Shown in pieces: positions 26,080 to 35,979 of a stretch of 54,638 nucleotides of DNA. Each line of letters begins with the position of its first letter. The first letter of the stretch is position 1. A program made the translations under genes and the position numbers. Source of the DNA: T3Sed10-241 sp036751905 (lineage in GTDB: Bacteria > Bacteroidota > Bacteroidia > Flavobacteriales_D > Cryomorphaceae); contig DAIOTP010000007.1 in NCBI GenBank assembly GCA_036751905.1, forward strand, positions 1-54,638, in the 5' to 3' direction. The notes below the pieces were generated by a model that worked only from the letters and a program-made list of their open reading frames with translations, searched no databases and was not told the origin of the DNA.

Positions 26080-26694
26080 TTAAAGTTCTATCCCCATGAA
26101 TGCCATGAATGCAATACCCATCAGGCCGGTGATAATAAATGTGATACCAAGTCCACGCAAAGGTGCAGGCACATTGCTGTAGCGAATTTTCTCGCGGATA
26201 GCGGCAATACCGACGATGGCCAATAGCCAACCCACTCCACTTCCGAGGCCAAATACTGTGGCGTCAGCTATGCCAGTGTATTGCCTTTCTTGCATAAACA
26301 GGGAACCTCCCAAAATAGCGCAATTTACAGCAATCAGCGGAAGGAAAATGCCCAATGCGCCGTACAAGGCAGGGGCGAATTTCTCAACGATCATCTCTAC
26401 CAGTTGCACCATGGAAGCGATTACTGCGATGAACATGATGAAACTCAAAAAGCTTAAATCTACATCGGCGAATGAGGCATGCACCCAAGTGAGTGCCCCT
26501 TCTTTGAGGACAAAGTTCTCAAGCAAATAGTTGATCGGAACGGTGATACCCAATACAAAGATTACCGCAAATCCCAATCCTACAGCAGTTTTCACTGTCT
26601 TTGAAACGGCCAGATACGAGCACATACCCAAGAAGTATGCGAAAATCATGTTATCGATAAATATCGACTTTACAAATATGTTTAGTGCTTCCAT
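26080..26694 (-). CDS. nqrE: Na+-translocating NADH:quinone reductase subunit E
   Basis: A 204-residue integral membrane protein with six helices. The cysteines that help hold the intramembrane iron centre between NqrD and NqrE are visible (C25 in FLGMCSYLAVSK and the one in IAVNCAILGG). It carries electrons through the membrane during Na+ pumping. It follows nqrD by 12 bases and precedes nqrF by 38. Length and motifs are normal. Confidence 0.97.
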   Translation of the reverse strand: MEALNIFVKSIFIDNMIFAYFLGMCSYLAVSKTVKTAVGLGFAVIFVLGITVPINYLLENFVLKEGALTWVHASFADVDLSFLSFIMFIAVIASMVQLVEMIVEKFAPALYGALGIFLPLIAVNCAILGGSLFMQERQYTGIADATVFGLGSGVGWLLAIVGIAAIREKIRYSNVPAPLRGLGITFIITGLMGIAFMAFMGIEL

Positions 26695-26706
26695 CGCGTC
26701 AATGAT

Positions 26707-27411
26707 TTAGTTCTGCTCGATTAGTTTGGTGTTGCGCGAACGCTGTATCCAAATGATAATTCCCACCACGATCAAGGCCATTGGAGGTAAAATCATAAGA
26801 TTGTTGTTCATGTATCCGAATTCGAAAAAACCAGCAGGAATGAACTTAATCTGTCCTACTCCGGGAAAGCTAATCGCTCCAGAGCCGAACAGCTCACGCA
26901 CCACAGCCACTGCTACAAGGATCCAGGCATAGCCCATTGCATTGCCTATACCATCGAGTGCTGAGGGGAAAGTCTTGTTGCCCATAGCAAATGCTTCAAA
27001 ACGGCCCATGATGATACAGTTTGTGATGATAAGACCTACGAAAACGGACAGGCGCTCACTGATGTCTGGCAAAAACGCCTTCAACAATTCATTCACAAGG
27101 ATCACCAATGAGGCTACAACAACGAGCTGCACAATGATTCGAATGCGGGATGGTATTGAATCCCGCAACAGCGATATGATGATGTTTCCAAAAAACATCA
27201 CGAACACCACCGAAAGCGACATCACAACAGCCTGTTGTACCTGAACTGTAATTGCCAAGGCCGAGCATATACCCAGCACTTGAACTGTTATGGGATTGTC
27301 ATCATCCAATGGATCCGTAAGGAGTCGCTTATTTTTGGCTGAAAACAATGGCTCTTTTGGGACGGCTACTTCAACCGCAGCCTCATTTTTTTCTATGGTT
27401 TCAGTGCTCAT
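26707..27411 (-). CDS. nqrD: Na+-translocating NADH:quinone reductase subunit D
   Basis: A 234-residue membrane subunit paired with NqrE, with six helices and the conserved LIITNCIIMGRFEAFAM segment whose cysteine is a ligand of the shared iron centre. The first 30 residues are a hydrophilic extension (STETIEKNEAAVEV) that is longer than in gammaproteobacterial NqrD. Its ATG overlaps the stop of nqrC by four bases. Confidence 0.97.
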   Translation of the reverse strand: MSTETIEKNEAAVEVAVPKEPLFSAKNKRLLTDPLDDDNPITVQVLGICSALAITVQVQQAVVMSLSVVFVMFFGNIIISLLRDSIPSRIRIIVQLVVVASLVILVNELLKAFLPDISERLSVFVGLIITNCIIMGRFEAFAMGNKTFPSALDGIGNAMGYAWILVAVAVVRELFGSGAISFPGVGQIKFIPAGFFEFGYMNNNLMILPPMALIVVGIIIWIQRSRNTKLIEQN

Positions 27412-28172
27412 GGTAAATCTGATAATTGGGTCCTTTTCGTCTGGAAGTAGTTGTCGTATACTGAGAATGTGCGGCGCATCATTTCTTGTACACCAACACT
27501 TGTTATGGTACCCCCTGTAATTCCATCTACAGCATGGGGATGGTTTTTATCTGTACCGCCCTTTCTCACATCAATCGACACAAGGTTACCGCCATTGTCA
27601 TAAATTTTCTTTCCCTCGAAAGGTTCTTGAAAGAAGCCTTCTGTAATTTCAGCTCCCAAGCCGGGTGTTTCTGATTTGTGATTGAATACCGCGCCATAAA
27701 TGGTGTTGTAATCGCCTTCCAATGCTACGTAACCCCATATGGGTCCCCACAGTCCTTTGCCAACCATTGGGACTACGATCAGCTCTCTTCCATCAACTTC
27801 CGCTCGGTACATGGGAAAATTGCGCATTTCGGGGGCCAGTTTAGGATTGCGAAACTCTTTTTGTACATCCACATTAAAGGGATCTTCAACATCTTTGGGA
27901 TCCACCTCGCCTGAACGGGTTGCAACCGCCTCACCTTTATAATTTAAAGTGATGCGTTCCTTGATGTAGGCGTAGAAATTTTGGCTCGCGTTAGAACGGT
28001 CGGCTTCAACACCGATCGAACTTAAAATGCTAATCATTTCTTTTTGTATCGCATTTTCAATCTGCCGTGGCTTGAGCGAAATGGCTGCGAAGGACAGGGC
28101 TGCCCCTACCACGACCACCATGGTAATGGAGAAAATGAATGTAAATGCGTTGCTGTTTTTGTCCAATGCCAT
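27408..28172 (-). CDS. nqrC: Na+-translocating NADH:quinone reductase subunit C
   Basis: The 254-residue FMN-carrying subunit. An N-terminal membrane helix (about 9-32) is followed by a periplasmic FMN-binding domain; DGITGGTITSVGVQ holds the threonine to which FMN is covalently linked in this family. The start chosen is the ATG at 28172 (MALDKNSN, typical for NqrC), one base after the nqrB stop. A TTG at 28190 would overlap nqrB and is rejected. Confidence 0.95.
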   Translation of the reverse strand: MALDKNSNAFTFIFSITMVVVVGAALSFAAISLKPRQIENAIQKEMISILSSIGVEADRSNASQNFYAYIKERITLNYKGEAVATRSGEVDPKDVEDPFNVDVQKEFRNPKLAPEMRNFPMYRAEVDGRELIVVPMVGKGLWGPIWGYVALEGDYNTIYGAVFNHKSETPGLGAEITEGFFQEPFEGKKIYDNGGNLVSIDVRKGGTDKNHPHAVDGITGGTITSVGVQEMMRRTFSVYDNYFQTKRTQLSDLP

Positions 28173-28173
28173 A

Positions 28174-29388
28174 TCAGGTGGTTTTAACAAGTTTCATTCT
28201 TTTCAAGCGGCGGTTGATGTTTGCCTGCACCACATAATGGTCTATCGTTGGTGCCATTACGTTCATAAACAGAATTGCCATCATGATTCCTTCAGGATAT
28301 GCCGGATTCACCACGCGAATAAGAATACCCAGCAGACCTACTGAAAAACCATAAATGACCTTGCCCTTGGCCGTTTGCGCTGCCGAAACCGGATCGGTAG
28401 CCATGAATACCACGCCAAACATAAAGCCTCCCATAACAAGCTGCTGCCACCATGGCACCTGAAGATAGAGGTTATCAGGATTAATTGCTGGTCCAACCAA
28501 GTTAAAAATAAGGCCCATTACAGCACCGCCTAAGATACCATAGACAATGATTCGCCAACTTGCCACTCCGGTAAAAATCAACAGGGCAGCTCCAATGAGT
28601 ACCGCCAATGTAGAAGTTTCACCTATGGAGCCCGGTATCAAGCCAATAAATGATGCCCAAAAGCTGTCAGCAATGCTGGCATATGCATTTCCGGCTACAT
28701 CATGAAAAGCAGACCCCTTGGTAATTGCCTGCCCAAGAAGGGTTTCGCCGGTATAGCCGTCTACAGGCGCAAAATCACCGGTAGTGCTGACCCATACTTT
28801 ATTTCCTGACATCTCAGTGGGATATGCAAAGAATATGAATGCACGTGCCGTCAAGGCAACATTCAAAATGTTCATGCCTGTACCACCAAATACTTCCTTA
28901 ACAAAAATCACTGAAAATGCTGTAGCCACGGCAACCATCCAGAGCGGAATATCCACTGGCATGATCAAGGGGATCAACATTCCCGACACGAGAAATCCTT
29001 CGTATATGGCGTGGCCTTTCATAATGCAAAACACGAATTCAATACCCAGCCCTACACCATAGGACACAATAATGATCGGCAAGGTTTTGAGCAAACCGAA
29101 GAAGAACATGTCAAGGAAAGGCGTATCGCTCAACCCCTGGGCAGTGTAATGCTGGTAGCCCAAGTTGTACATTCCGAACAACAAGGCGGGTACCATGGCA
29201 ACGATCACCAAAAACATGGTGCGTTTCATATCTATCGCGTCACGGATGTGTGAGCCACTTTTGGTCGTATGGTCCGGAACGAAAGCAAAAGTTTCGAGGG
29301 CGTCCAATACCGGCCAGTACTTTTCCAATTTTCCACCCTTCTGGAAGGCGGGTCTAAATTTTCCAATTAAATTGTCAACTGCTTTCAC
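28174..29388 (-). CDS. nqrB: Na+-translocating NADH:quinone reductase subunit B
   Basis: The 404-residue membrane core subunit with about ten helices. It carries a covalent FMN threonine, here within VDGYTGETLLGQ (the family has S/T-G-x-T), and forms the Na+ channel and the riboflavin site. GMYNLGYQH in the N-terminal third and GLGFVFMATDPVSA-type sequence (GVVFMATDPVSAAQT) in the C-terminal third are as in other NqrB. It is second in the operon, 12 bases after nqrA. Confidence 0.96.
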   Translation of the reverse strand: MKAVDNLIGKFRPAFQKGGKLEKYWPVLDALETFAFVPDHTTKSGSHIRDAIDMKRTMFLVIVAMVPALLFGMYNLGYQHYTAQGLSDTPFLDMFFFGLLKTLPIIIVSYGVGLGIEFVFCIMKGHAIYEGFLVSGMLIPLIMPVDIPLWMVAVATAFSVIFVKEVFGGTGMNILNVALTARAFIFFAYPTEMSGNKVWVSTTGDFAPVDGYTGETLLGQAITKGSAFHDVAGNAYASIADSFWASFIGLIPGSIGETSTLAVLIGAALLIFTGVASWRIIVYGILGGAVMGLIFNLVGPAINPDNLYLQVPWWQQLVMGGFMFGVVFMATDPVSAAQTAKGKVIYGFSVGLLGILIRVVNPAYPEGIMMAILFMNVMAPTIDHYVVQANINRRLKRMKLVKTT

Positions 29389-29400
29389 TTCTGTCTCTGT

Positions 29401-30756
29401 TTAATTTGCAAATTCTTTTATCATATCCGACAAGCCCTGCCTGACTACTTCTTGGATATTAATTTTCGATGTGCAAACAAATTCGCACAAAGCAAAATCC
29501 TCTGCATCCACTTCGTAAATCCCCAATTTTTCCATCGCATCTATATCATTGATCATAATAGCTTTGATGAGCTGCATGGGGTATATATCGAATGGAAATA
29601 CCTGCTCAAGTTCTCCGGTTACAACGAAGGCACGTTTTTCTCCATTCAGGTTGGTATCGATGCGGTATGTTTTTTTCGGGAATAGCCATGAAGGATACGA
29701 TTTGGATAGGCTAAACTTTTCGATTCCAGGACTTAGCCATCCTTCCGTAAGGAAAAATTTCTTGTCGTCCCCTTCAGGGATAACGCTAATGTGGGAATGG
29801 TAAAAACCAAGAAAGCCATCCGTACTCACTTTGCTTCCAGTAAGCACATTGCCTGATATATAGCGCAATTTTCCTTCTTTTACTTTCCCATCGGTAATTG
29901 AAGATATCTGTGCTCCTATTTTTGTCGCATAATATTGCGGCGCTTCAACTTCCGATCCCACAAGAGCCACCATCCTACTGGCGTCATATCTGCCTTGGGT
30001 CAAACATCTGCCAATCATGGCTACATCCAAAGGAGAAGCTGTCCACACCATCTCGCCTTTGTTGATAGGAGCAACGTTGTGAATGAGCACGCCTACATTG
30101 CCAGCGGGATGTGGGCCAGAAACCTGGTAATTCACAACTCCCTGTATTTCGTCAAAAAATGTATCACCTTTCTTAATACCCAGATGTATATCCTTGCCGC
30201 ACAACAATTTTAAGGCATCAATGCCGGCCTGAAAATCTTTTTTCTGGTCCTTTAACATGAATGTATAATCAGGTGCCAGAGGAGAACTGTCCCATGCGGA
30301 AACAAAAATGTCCCGTGGTGTATCATTGGGGTTAGCAACTACGCCGTAAGGACGCTGCTTGATAAATGGCCACAGCCCCATTCCCAGCAATTGTTTGATC
30401 AATGCGGCTCTGTCAGTGTTGTTTTTAGACCAAGAATCGAATTGTTTGTATTTAATCTCCTTGTCGGCAAGGATTCTCACTTCAAGAATTTTTCGCTTGT
30501 CACCTCGCTTTACCTCAACAACTTCACCGCTCACAGGAGCAGCAAACAAAACATGCTCACGTTGCTTATCACAAAACACGGGCGATCCAGCCGAAACTTC
30601 ATCACCTTCGCGCACGGTTAATTTGGGTACAAGCCCGAAAAAGTCATCAGGTTTTATGGCATAAATATTGGACACCGAAGCCTGCGACACCGTTGCGGTT
30701 GCAGCACCCAGGAGGTTTATATCTACACCTTTCTTTACTTTTACCGCTCTTGACAT
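29401..30756 (-). CDS. nqrA: Na+-translocating NADH:quinone reductase subunit A
   Basis: The 451-residue cytoplasmic-face subunit, without membrane helices, associated with quinone binding. The N-terminus VKVKKGVDINLLG and the lipoyl-like fold (FFGLVPKLTVREGDEVSAG) are typical. The ATG at 30756 is chosen over the upstream in-frame start at 30807, because a TACATTTG element at 30792-30785 lies between them. It is the first gene of nqrABCDEF, transcribed from the divergent region shared with the T9SS plug gene. Confidence 0.96.
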   Translation of the reverse strand: MSRAVKVKKGVDINLLGAATATVSQASVSNIYAIKPDDFFGLVPKLTVREGDEVSAGSPVFCDKQREHVLFAAPVSGEVVEVKRGDKRKILEVRILADKEIKYKQFDSWSKNNTDRAALIKQLLGMGLWPFIKQRPYGVVANPNDTPRDIFVSAWDSSPLAPDYTFMLKDQKKDFQAGIDALKLLCGKDIHLGIKKGDTFFDEIQGVVNYQVSGPHPAGNVGVLIHNVAPINKGEMVWTASPLDVAMIGRCLTQGRYDASRMVALVGSEVEAPQYYATKIGAQISSITDGKVKEGKLRYISGNVLTGSKVSTDGFLGFYHSHISVIPEGDDKKFFLTEGWLSPGIEKFSLSKSYPSWLFPKKTYRIDTNLNGEKRAFVVTGELEQVFPFDIYPMQLIKAIMINDIDAMEKLGIYEVDAEDFALCEFVCTSKINIQEVVRQGLSDMIKEFAN

Positions 30757-30780
30757 TGAATTCACAAGGTTAAAAAATTG

Positions 30781-30816
30781 GGTGCAAATGTAGCAATTGT
30801 TTTGCACCAGCTCAAT
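30781..30816 (-). promoter_or_regulatory. nqr operon promoter with inverted repeat
   Basis: On the minus strand TACATTTG (30792-30785) matches the -7 consensus, and ATTG (30816-30813) lies 20 bases upstream as a partial -33. GGTGCAAA (30781-30788) and TTTGCACC (30801-30808) form a perfect 8-bp inverted repeat with a 12-base spacer over the -7 element, so a dimeric regulator could act here. The predicted leader is about 20 bases. Confidence 0.6.
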
Positions 30817-30884
30817 CGGATGAAGTGTTACTGAATGTTAGAAAATTAATTTAGATTCGTTCCAAATAAGCTTAAACAATTGAC

Positions 30885-32246
30885 ATGAACAATCAGCTTC
30901 AGGTGATAATTTTCAGAGGTTTAGGAATCATTTTTGCTGTGTTAAATATGGGTACAACATATACAGCAGCCTATGCCCAAAAAAAGGAGCGCAAAGAGCG
31001 CACCCAAAGCAACTCAAGAGAGGAATATTATGGGGACCGTGTAATTGACTTCACAACGCGCATTTATGACGATAAGGTGCACACAATGCTTTTGCATTCA
31101 TCTGCCTCTGAATTGGAACCTCCAATTATTCTCTTGAATGGATCGGAGCATATTGTATTGCGCTTTGACGACCTGAGTGAAGATGTAAGGGAGATGCATT
31201 ACACCTTTGAACATTGCACCCACGACTGGGCGCTCAGTGAGTTGCAAAGAATGGACTATCAGGAAGGCTACAACAGTGATATCATTCTGCAATACGAGTA
31301 TTCTTTCAATACGCTGATCAATTACACCCATTTTCAACTCACGTTTCCAAATGACCGCATTAAGCTTACGCGCAGTGGCAACTATGTTGTAAAAGTGTAT
31401 GCTGACGGAAATCCTGATGAGCTCATTCTCGTAGCCCGCTTCATGGTTGTAGAGCCTCTTGCTATCATTAGCGAAACCGTGCGGCCCTCAAGTGTAGTGA
31501 GTGAGCGTACCCAAAAGCAAGAAGTAGATATGGTAGTACGCCTCGGCAATGTCAACACCATGAATCCCTATGCCGAAATTGAACTGGTGCTGATGCAAAA
31601 CTTTCGCTGGGACAATGCAAAAAGAGGGGTTAAGCCTAGCTTTGTCAAGGACAACGTACTTACATACGATTATCAAAGGGAACTCACTTTTGATGGCGGC
31701 AATGAATACCGTTTTTTTGATGCCAAAAGTGTGAGATACCGCAGTGAACGTATTTCGGAGGTTTTGCTGCGCGATGGTCTTTATCACATTATACTGGCTC
31801 CAGATAAACCCCGGGCCTACAAGCAGTACAATTTTAACAATGATATAAACGGGCGGCTGCTCATTAAGAACGATGATATGCTCAATGCGCATCTCGAATC
31901 GGACTACGTTATGGTTCACTTCCAAATGCCGGTAGAAGCCATGTTAGGAAATGGCAATGTGTACATCTACGGACAATTGTCCAATTGGACCATTGATAAG
32001 AACTTCCGGCTTACTTACAATCCTGAAACCATAGCCTACGAGAAAAATCTTTTGCTAAAACAGGGATACTACAACTACCTGTATCTCTACAAAGGACTTG
32101 GAGATGCTGAGGCAAATACAACATTCACAGAGGGCAACCACAGTGAGGCGGAAAACGAGTACATCGCATTGATTTACTTTAAAGACCGAAGCACTTTTGC
32201 AGATAGGTTGGTCGGCTACAAAAAGTTCAGCAATTACGTTCGTTAA
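30885..32246 (+). CDS. Type IX secretion system plug protein (DUF5103)
   Basis: The 453-residue exported protein has a signal peptide (ending TYTAAYAQ) and the DUF5103 features: EHCTHDWALSELQRMDY, GYNSDIILQYEYSFNT, then YTHFQLTFPND and SGNYVVKVY. In Flavobacterium the DUF5103 Plug protein seals the periplasmic side of the SprA translocon. By family this protein supports T9SS, which also serves the S74 protein in this window. It is divergent from nqrA and precedes apaG by 68 bases. The family assignment is from remembered motifs. Confidence 0.85.
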   Translation: MNNQLQVIIFRGLGIIFAVLNMGTTYTAAYAQKKERKERTQSNSREEYYGDRVIDFTTRIYDDKVHTMLLHSSASELEPPIILLNGSEHIVLRFDDLSEDVREMHYTFEHCTHDWALSELQRMDYQEGYNSDIILQYEYSFNTLINYTHFQLTFPNDRIKLTRSGNYVVKVYADGNPDELILVARFMVVEPLAIISETVRPSSVVSERTQKQEVDMVVRLGNVNTMNPYAEIELVLMQNFRWDNAKRGVKPSFVKDNVLTYDYQRELTFDGGNEYRFFDAKSVRYRSERISEVLLRDGLYHIILAPDKPRAYKQYNFNNDINGRLLIKNDDMLNAHLESDYVMVHFQMPVEAMLGNGNVYIYGQLSNWTIDKNFRLTYNPETIAYEKNLLLKQGYYNYLYLYKGLGDAEANTTFTEGNHSEAENEYIALIYFKDRSTFADRLVGYKKFSNYVR

Positions 32247-32284
32247 TTTAACCTTTTGTTCTCACCGTATTGCGGTTTATTGCT

Positions 32285-32292
32285 TAATTTTG
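32285..32292 (+). promoter_or_regulatory. Candidate -7 element of apaG
   Basis: TAATTTTG fits TAnnTTTG and ends 22 bases before the apaG ATG. No TTTG at the proper spacing is seen, so it is a single-element call. Confidence 0.35.
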
Positions 32293-32314
32293 CCCTGACA
32301 TTCAAATCAATGCT

Positions 32315-32701
32315 ATGGTCACAGCAATATCTTCAGGTGTGAAAATTTCTGTTAAGTGTTCATTTGAACCTCGGTTTTCAAATCCCGACAACCATCTTTT
32401 CATGTTTTCTTACAACATTGAAATTTCAAATCAAAATTCTTTTCCGATACGTTTAGAACGCAGGCGCTGGTTTATCAGTGATAGCTCTACACAAAAGCGT
32501 GAAGTAGAAGGTGAAGGCGTAGTAGGGCAACAACCTGTTATTCTGCCTGGTAATGCATATTCGTACAGATCCTCATGTGATTTTTCAACAGATACTGGAC
32601 AAATGTTCGGCACCTATCTCATGCGCAATCTGGAGGAAAACACAATTTTCGAAGCGAGCATCCCCCCCTTCATGTTGATGGTTCCTCACAAATTGAACTA
32701 A
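32315..32701 (+). CDS. apaG: ApaG-family protein
   Basis: The 128-residue protein matches ApaG over its full length: FMFSYNIEISNQN, RRRWFISDS, VVGQQPVILPGNAYSYRSSC and GTYLMRN. It forms a small Ig-like beta fold found in the cytoplasm. It has been linked to Co2+/Mg2+ homeostasis and diadenosine tetraphosphate levels in enterobacteria, but its biochemical role is not settled. Its stop overlaps the stop of the convergent histidine kinase by four bases. Confidence 0.95.
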   Translation: MVTAISSGVKISVKCSFEPRFSNPDNHLFMFSYNIEISNQNSFPIRLERRRWFISDSSTQKREVEGEGVVGQQPVILPGNAYSYRSSCDFSTDTGQMFGTYLMRNLEENTIFEASIPPFMLMVPHKLN

Positions 32702-35700
32702 GACTCCAAGTCTTCAAACTCGATTTGGTATACGGTTCCTTTTCTGTTTCTAAGTCTTTTGATATTACCATTGAGCTGCTCTGTAAGGGCTGAGATGAGT
32801 TCGGTTCCCAGTGATTCAGGTATCCTATGGTCACTTAAGCTAGGCATACCTACACCATCGTCGCCGATGAGCATTCGATAGCGCTTTTCACTTATAGCCG
32901 AAATCTTGACCATGATCGTACCCTGAGTGCCTTCTGTGAAGGCGTGCTTCAGTGCATTGCTTATTATTTCATTGATAATAAGTCCAAGCGGAGTGAGCGT
33001 ATCTGATTTGAAGCGATTCACCTCAACGTCCAGATCTAATTTTACATTTTGGCCCACTTGATAAGTGTTCAGAAGGTTGGATGACAAATCCTTCACATAC
33101 TCCGCAATATTCACCGTGGAGAGATCTTTACTTTGATACATCTTTTGATGAATCAAGGACATACTCCGCACTCTGTTTTGCACTTCGTCGAATACTTTGA
33201 TTAATTCTCTGTCCGTAATGTACCGCGATTGCAAACTGAGCAGACTCACGATAATTTGCAAATTGTTCTTGACCCTGTGGTGTATTTCCCTCAAAAGCAT
33301 GGCATTGGTGTCCCTTTCTCGGGCTATTTCCCTGGTCCGCATATCCACTGCAAGTTCAAGTTCAAGTCTTCTGCGTTTCTCTGTGTTGATGCGCCACAAA
33401 TAGAGCAGGTAGAAAACCGCAAACAGCAGTGCCACAACCAACACTGGAAAATATATGGTCTGCCAAAAAGCAGGTTCAATAACGATATACAGACTGGCCT
33501 GCTGTACTCCCCACAACCCATCATTGTTGCTGCCTTTCACCTCGAGTGTGTAGTTGCCCGGTGCCAGACTTGTAAAAGTTGCTCTGCGGTTGGTACCTAA
33601 ATATATCCAATCACCAAACTGACCCATGAGCCGATATGCGTATTGGTTGTTGTGCGCTTGGTTGTAATTGAGCGCTGCAAACTCGACTGCGAATCCGGGA
33701 TGGTCATGTCTCAAAAAAACTGTATCACTGCCCATAAACAACTTACGCGGCCCTCTATCATCAGCGGCTTCTTTGGTAAGCAAGCTGAAATGCGTAATGA
33801 CCACCGGAGGCAAATATCTGTTTTCGCGAAGGCCATCCGTGTGATAATAGGTGAACCCATTGGCTCCACCAAAATACAAACGGCTGTCGGCGTCATGAAA
33901 CGCGCTGCCCTGGATATAAGTGTTGTACCCGGGAATATCTTGCTCATTGTAATTTCGAAACGTACGCTCCTGAATGTTTAGCGCGCTAATACCAGCATTG
34001 GTGCTCAACCACAAATTGCCTTCGAAATCCGACTGAATACCCAGTACAACATTGCTCGCCAGGCCAGCCGACTCGTCAAATATGGCAAACCGTTCGGATG
34101 GAGCCGACAAACTTGCCAAACCGCCACCCGACAATGCCACCCACAAGGTACCATCTTCACCAAAATGAAGGTCGTTGATTCCTCCTGATGATAGTCCTTT
34201 GCCGCTTTGCTTTCCCGAAAAGGGGATGAGTATGGAGTTATTTACATTGAAATGATAGAGCCCCCCATTGCCTGTTCCAATCCAAAGGTTGTTCGGGTCC
34301 TGTAACTCGAGACACCACACGTTGTTATCACGCAAGGCCTGGCCCGCGTCACCTCCAAATTTATAGGTTCGAAAGATTCCTCTCCGGGCATCGAAATAGC
34401 TAAATCCGGCACCGTAAGTACCTAGCCAATATGCACCGCTATCAGCTGGAATTATGCAAGACAAGTTATTGGAAGGCAAACCCGTATCATTGTCAGGCAC
34501 CATGGTGTATGCGGCAGTAATTTTCGATGTTTTTATATCAAAATGCAAAAGACCCATACCATCTGTGGCCAGCCATACACCGCCAGTCTCGGAGCGTGCC
34601 ATGCCTTTTACAGGCTTGTCCAGTTCGATTTCTACTTTCGCATCTTTCCACCTCGAGCGCGCCTTTATGCCGTCTTGGTATAAAGTATATGACATAACAC
34701 CGGCCGAAGTACCTGTGAGCAATAAGTTTCCCTCCATGGCACAAAAGCTATAAACCCTGTTGCGTTCAGGCTGATACACGGCATCATTTCCTACGCTGGC
34801 AGTTTTAAATCGCTGTGCATCATCATTTAAAAGTGACACTCCAGCCGACAGGGACCCCGCCCAAATCAATCCAGACCTATCCACCATCAGGGCGGTCAAA
34901 TGGCGATCGGGGACATCTTCGAAGTCATGTATATCTGCAAGACCATCATTTCCTCCATGTTTCCGGTAAAGCTGGCTTAAACCCCTTGTGGTACCCACCC
35001 AAATTTGTCCCTTGAAATCGCAAGCCAGTGCAGTGATCAAATTGGCTTTGATCAAACCGGGAATGGGCCTATCAATCAAATAGCGTGTGAACACCTCTAA
35101 ACCTGAGTGAAACCTATTGAGTCCATTGCGTGTGCCGATCCAAAGGTTGCCCTCCTTATCTTCAGAAAGACAGAGCACGGCATTGTCACTCAAACTATTG
35201 TTATCTTGATACTTATACTTATATCGCTTAAAGCTGTCGTCATCCAACAGCAGGTTCAATCCAAAATCGGTACCTACCCAGAGCTGGTTGAGGCGATCAA
35301 CCAAGAGCGTGTTAATCTTGTTACTGGAAAGACTTTGAGGGTCATTGTCTCGAATAGAATAGGTTTTGAAGCCACCTTCGGGAAGCAGCAGGTTGAGCCC
35401 GTTGTCGGTTGCAACCCAGATTCTTCCAAAATAATCGCACACTACTGCGGTTACATGGTTGCTGCTAAGTGACTTATCATCCTCAAACCATGCATAAAAC
35501 CTTTCACTTTTAAGCGTTTTGGGATCCAAACGGTTCAGCCCGGACTGGGTGCCAACCCAAAATGCTCCTGTCAAGTCTTCAGTTATACATGTTATGTTGC
35601 TGTGGCTCAGAGATGTGCTATCAAGTGCATTGAACCTGATTACATCAAATTCATATCCATTGAATCGTGCAAGGCCATCTTTTGTGCCCGCCCACACGTA

Positions 35701-35856
35701 GCCGCTTCTGTCCTGCAACAGGCATGTGATGGTAGCTTGGGGCAGGCCATCCTTCACTCCAAACGTTGTTATAGGAATCTGTTGGGCAGAAAGACTGCCT
35801 AAAAATGAAATAATCAGCACAAATGCTGCAATACAGACGTGCAAGACGTGATTCAA
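32698..35856 (-). CDS. Two-component propeller sensor histidine kinase
   Basis: The 1052-residue protein has a signal peptide (ending GSLSAQ), about a dozen propeller repeats (residues 30-640, e.g. GYVWAGTKDGLARFNG, GNLWIGTRNGLNRF), a Y_Y_Y domain (about 700-790, NNQYAYRLMG to FTSLAPGNYTLEVKG), one membrane helix (804-821) and a cytoplasmic kinase. The kinase is of the HisKA_2 type: LREIHHRVKNNLQIIVSLLS with the probable phospho-histidine H859, and an ATPase domain with NEIISNALKHAF and GDDGVGMP. It probably binds a periplasmic ligand, possibly an oligosaccharide or peptide, and phosphorylates a separate regulator. There is no receiver or DNA-binding domain, and no response regulator gene in the window. 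Confidence 0.93.
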   Translation of the reverse strand: MNHVLHVCIAAFVLIISFLGSLSAQQIPITTFGVKDGLPQATITCLLQDRSGYVWAGTKDGLARFNGYEFDVIRFNALDSTSLSHSNITCITEDLTGAFWVGTQSGLNRLDPKTLKSERFYAWFEDDKSLSSNHVTAVVCDYFGRIWVATDNGLNLLLPEGGFKTYSIRDNDPQSLSSNKINTLLVDRLNQLWVGTDFGLNLLLDDDSFKRYKYKYQDNNSLSDNAVLCLSEDKEGNLWIGTRNGLNRFHSGLEVFTRYLIDRPIPGLIKANLITALACDFKGQIWVGTTRGLSQLYRKHGGNDGLADIHDFEDVPDRHLTALMVDRSGLIWAGSLSAGVSLLNDDAQRFKTASVGNDAVYQPERNRVYSFCAMEGNLLLTGTSAGVMSYTLYQDGIKARSRWKDAKVEIELDKPVKGMARSETGGVWLATDGMGLLHFDIKTSKITAAYTMVPDNDTGLPSNNLSCIIPADSGAYWLGTYGAGFSYFDARRGIFRTYKFGGDAGQALRDNNVWCLELQDPNNLWIGTGNGGLYHFNVNNSILIPFSGKQSGKGLSSGGINDLHFGEDGTLWVALSGGGLASLSAPSERFAIFDESAGLASNVVLGIQSDFEGNLWLSTNAGISALNIQERTFRNYNEQDIPGYNTYIQGSAFHDADSRLYFGGANGFTYYHTDGLRENRYLPPVVITHFSLLTKEAADDRGPRKLFMGSDTVFLRHDHPGFAVEFAALNYNQAHNNQYAYRLMGQFGDWIYLGTNRRATFTSLAPGNYTLEVKGSNNDGLWGVQQASLYIVIEPAFWQTIYFPVLVVALLFAVFYLLYLWRINTEKRRRLELELAVDMRTREIARERDTNAMLLREIHHRVKNNLQIIVSLLSLQSRYITDRELIKVFDEVQNRVRSMSLIHQKMYQSKDLSTVNIAEYVKDLSSNLLNTYQVGQNVKLDLDVEVNRFKSDTLTPLGLIINEIISNALKHAFTEGTQGTIMVKISAISEKRYRMLIGDDGVGMPSLSDHRIPESLGTELISALTEQLNGNIKRLRNRKGTVYQIEFEDLES

Positions 35857-35944
35857 TACCTGTGGCTTTTCGTGGGCTAAAGTAGGAATTTGTAAAGAAG
35901 CGTATGCATGGTTTCAGCGCTCACCTGAGAGCTGTGGGTATTTG

Positions 35945-35952
35945 TACCTTTG
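35945..35952 (+). promoter_or_regulatory. Candidate -7 element of pruA
   Basis: TACCTTTG matches the Bacteroidota -7 consensus and lies 27 bases before the ATG at 35980. It argues against a TTG start at 35950, which falls inside the element. Confidence 0.5.
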
Positions 35953-35979
35953 TCAACACAAAGCTTAACATCTATTGAC

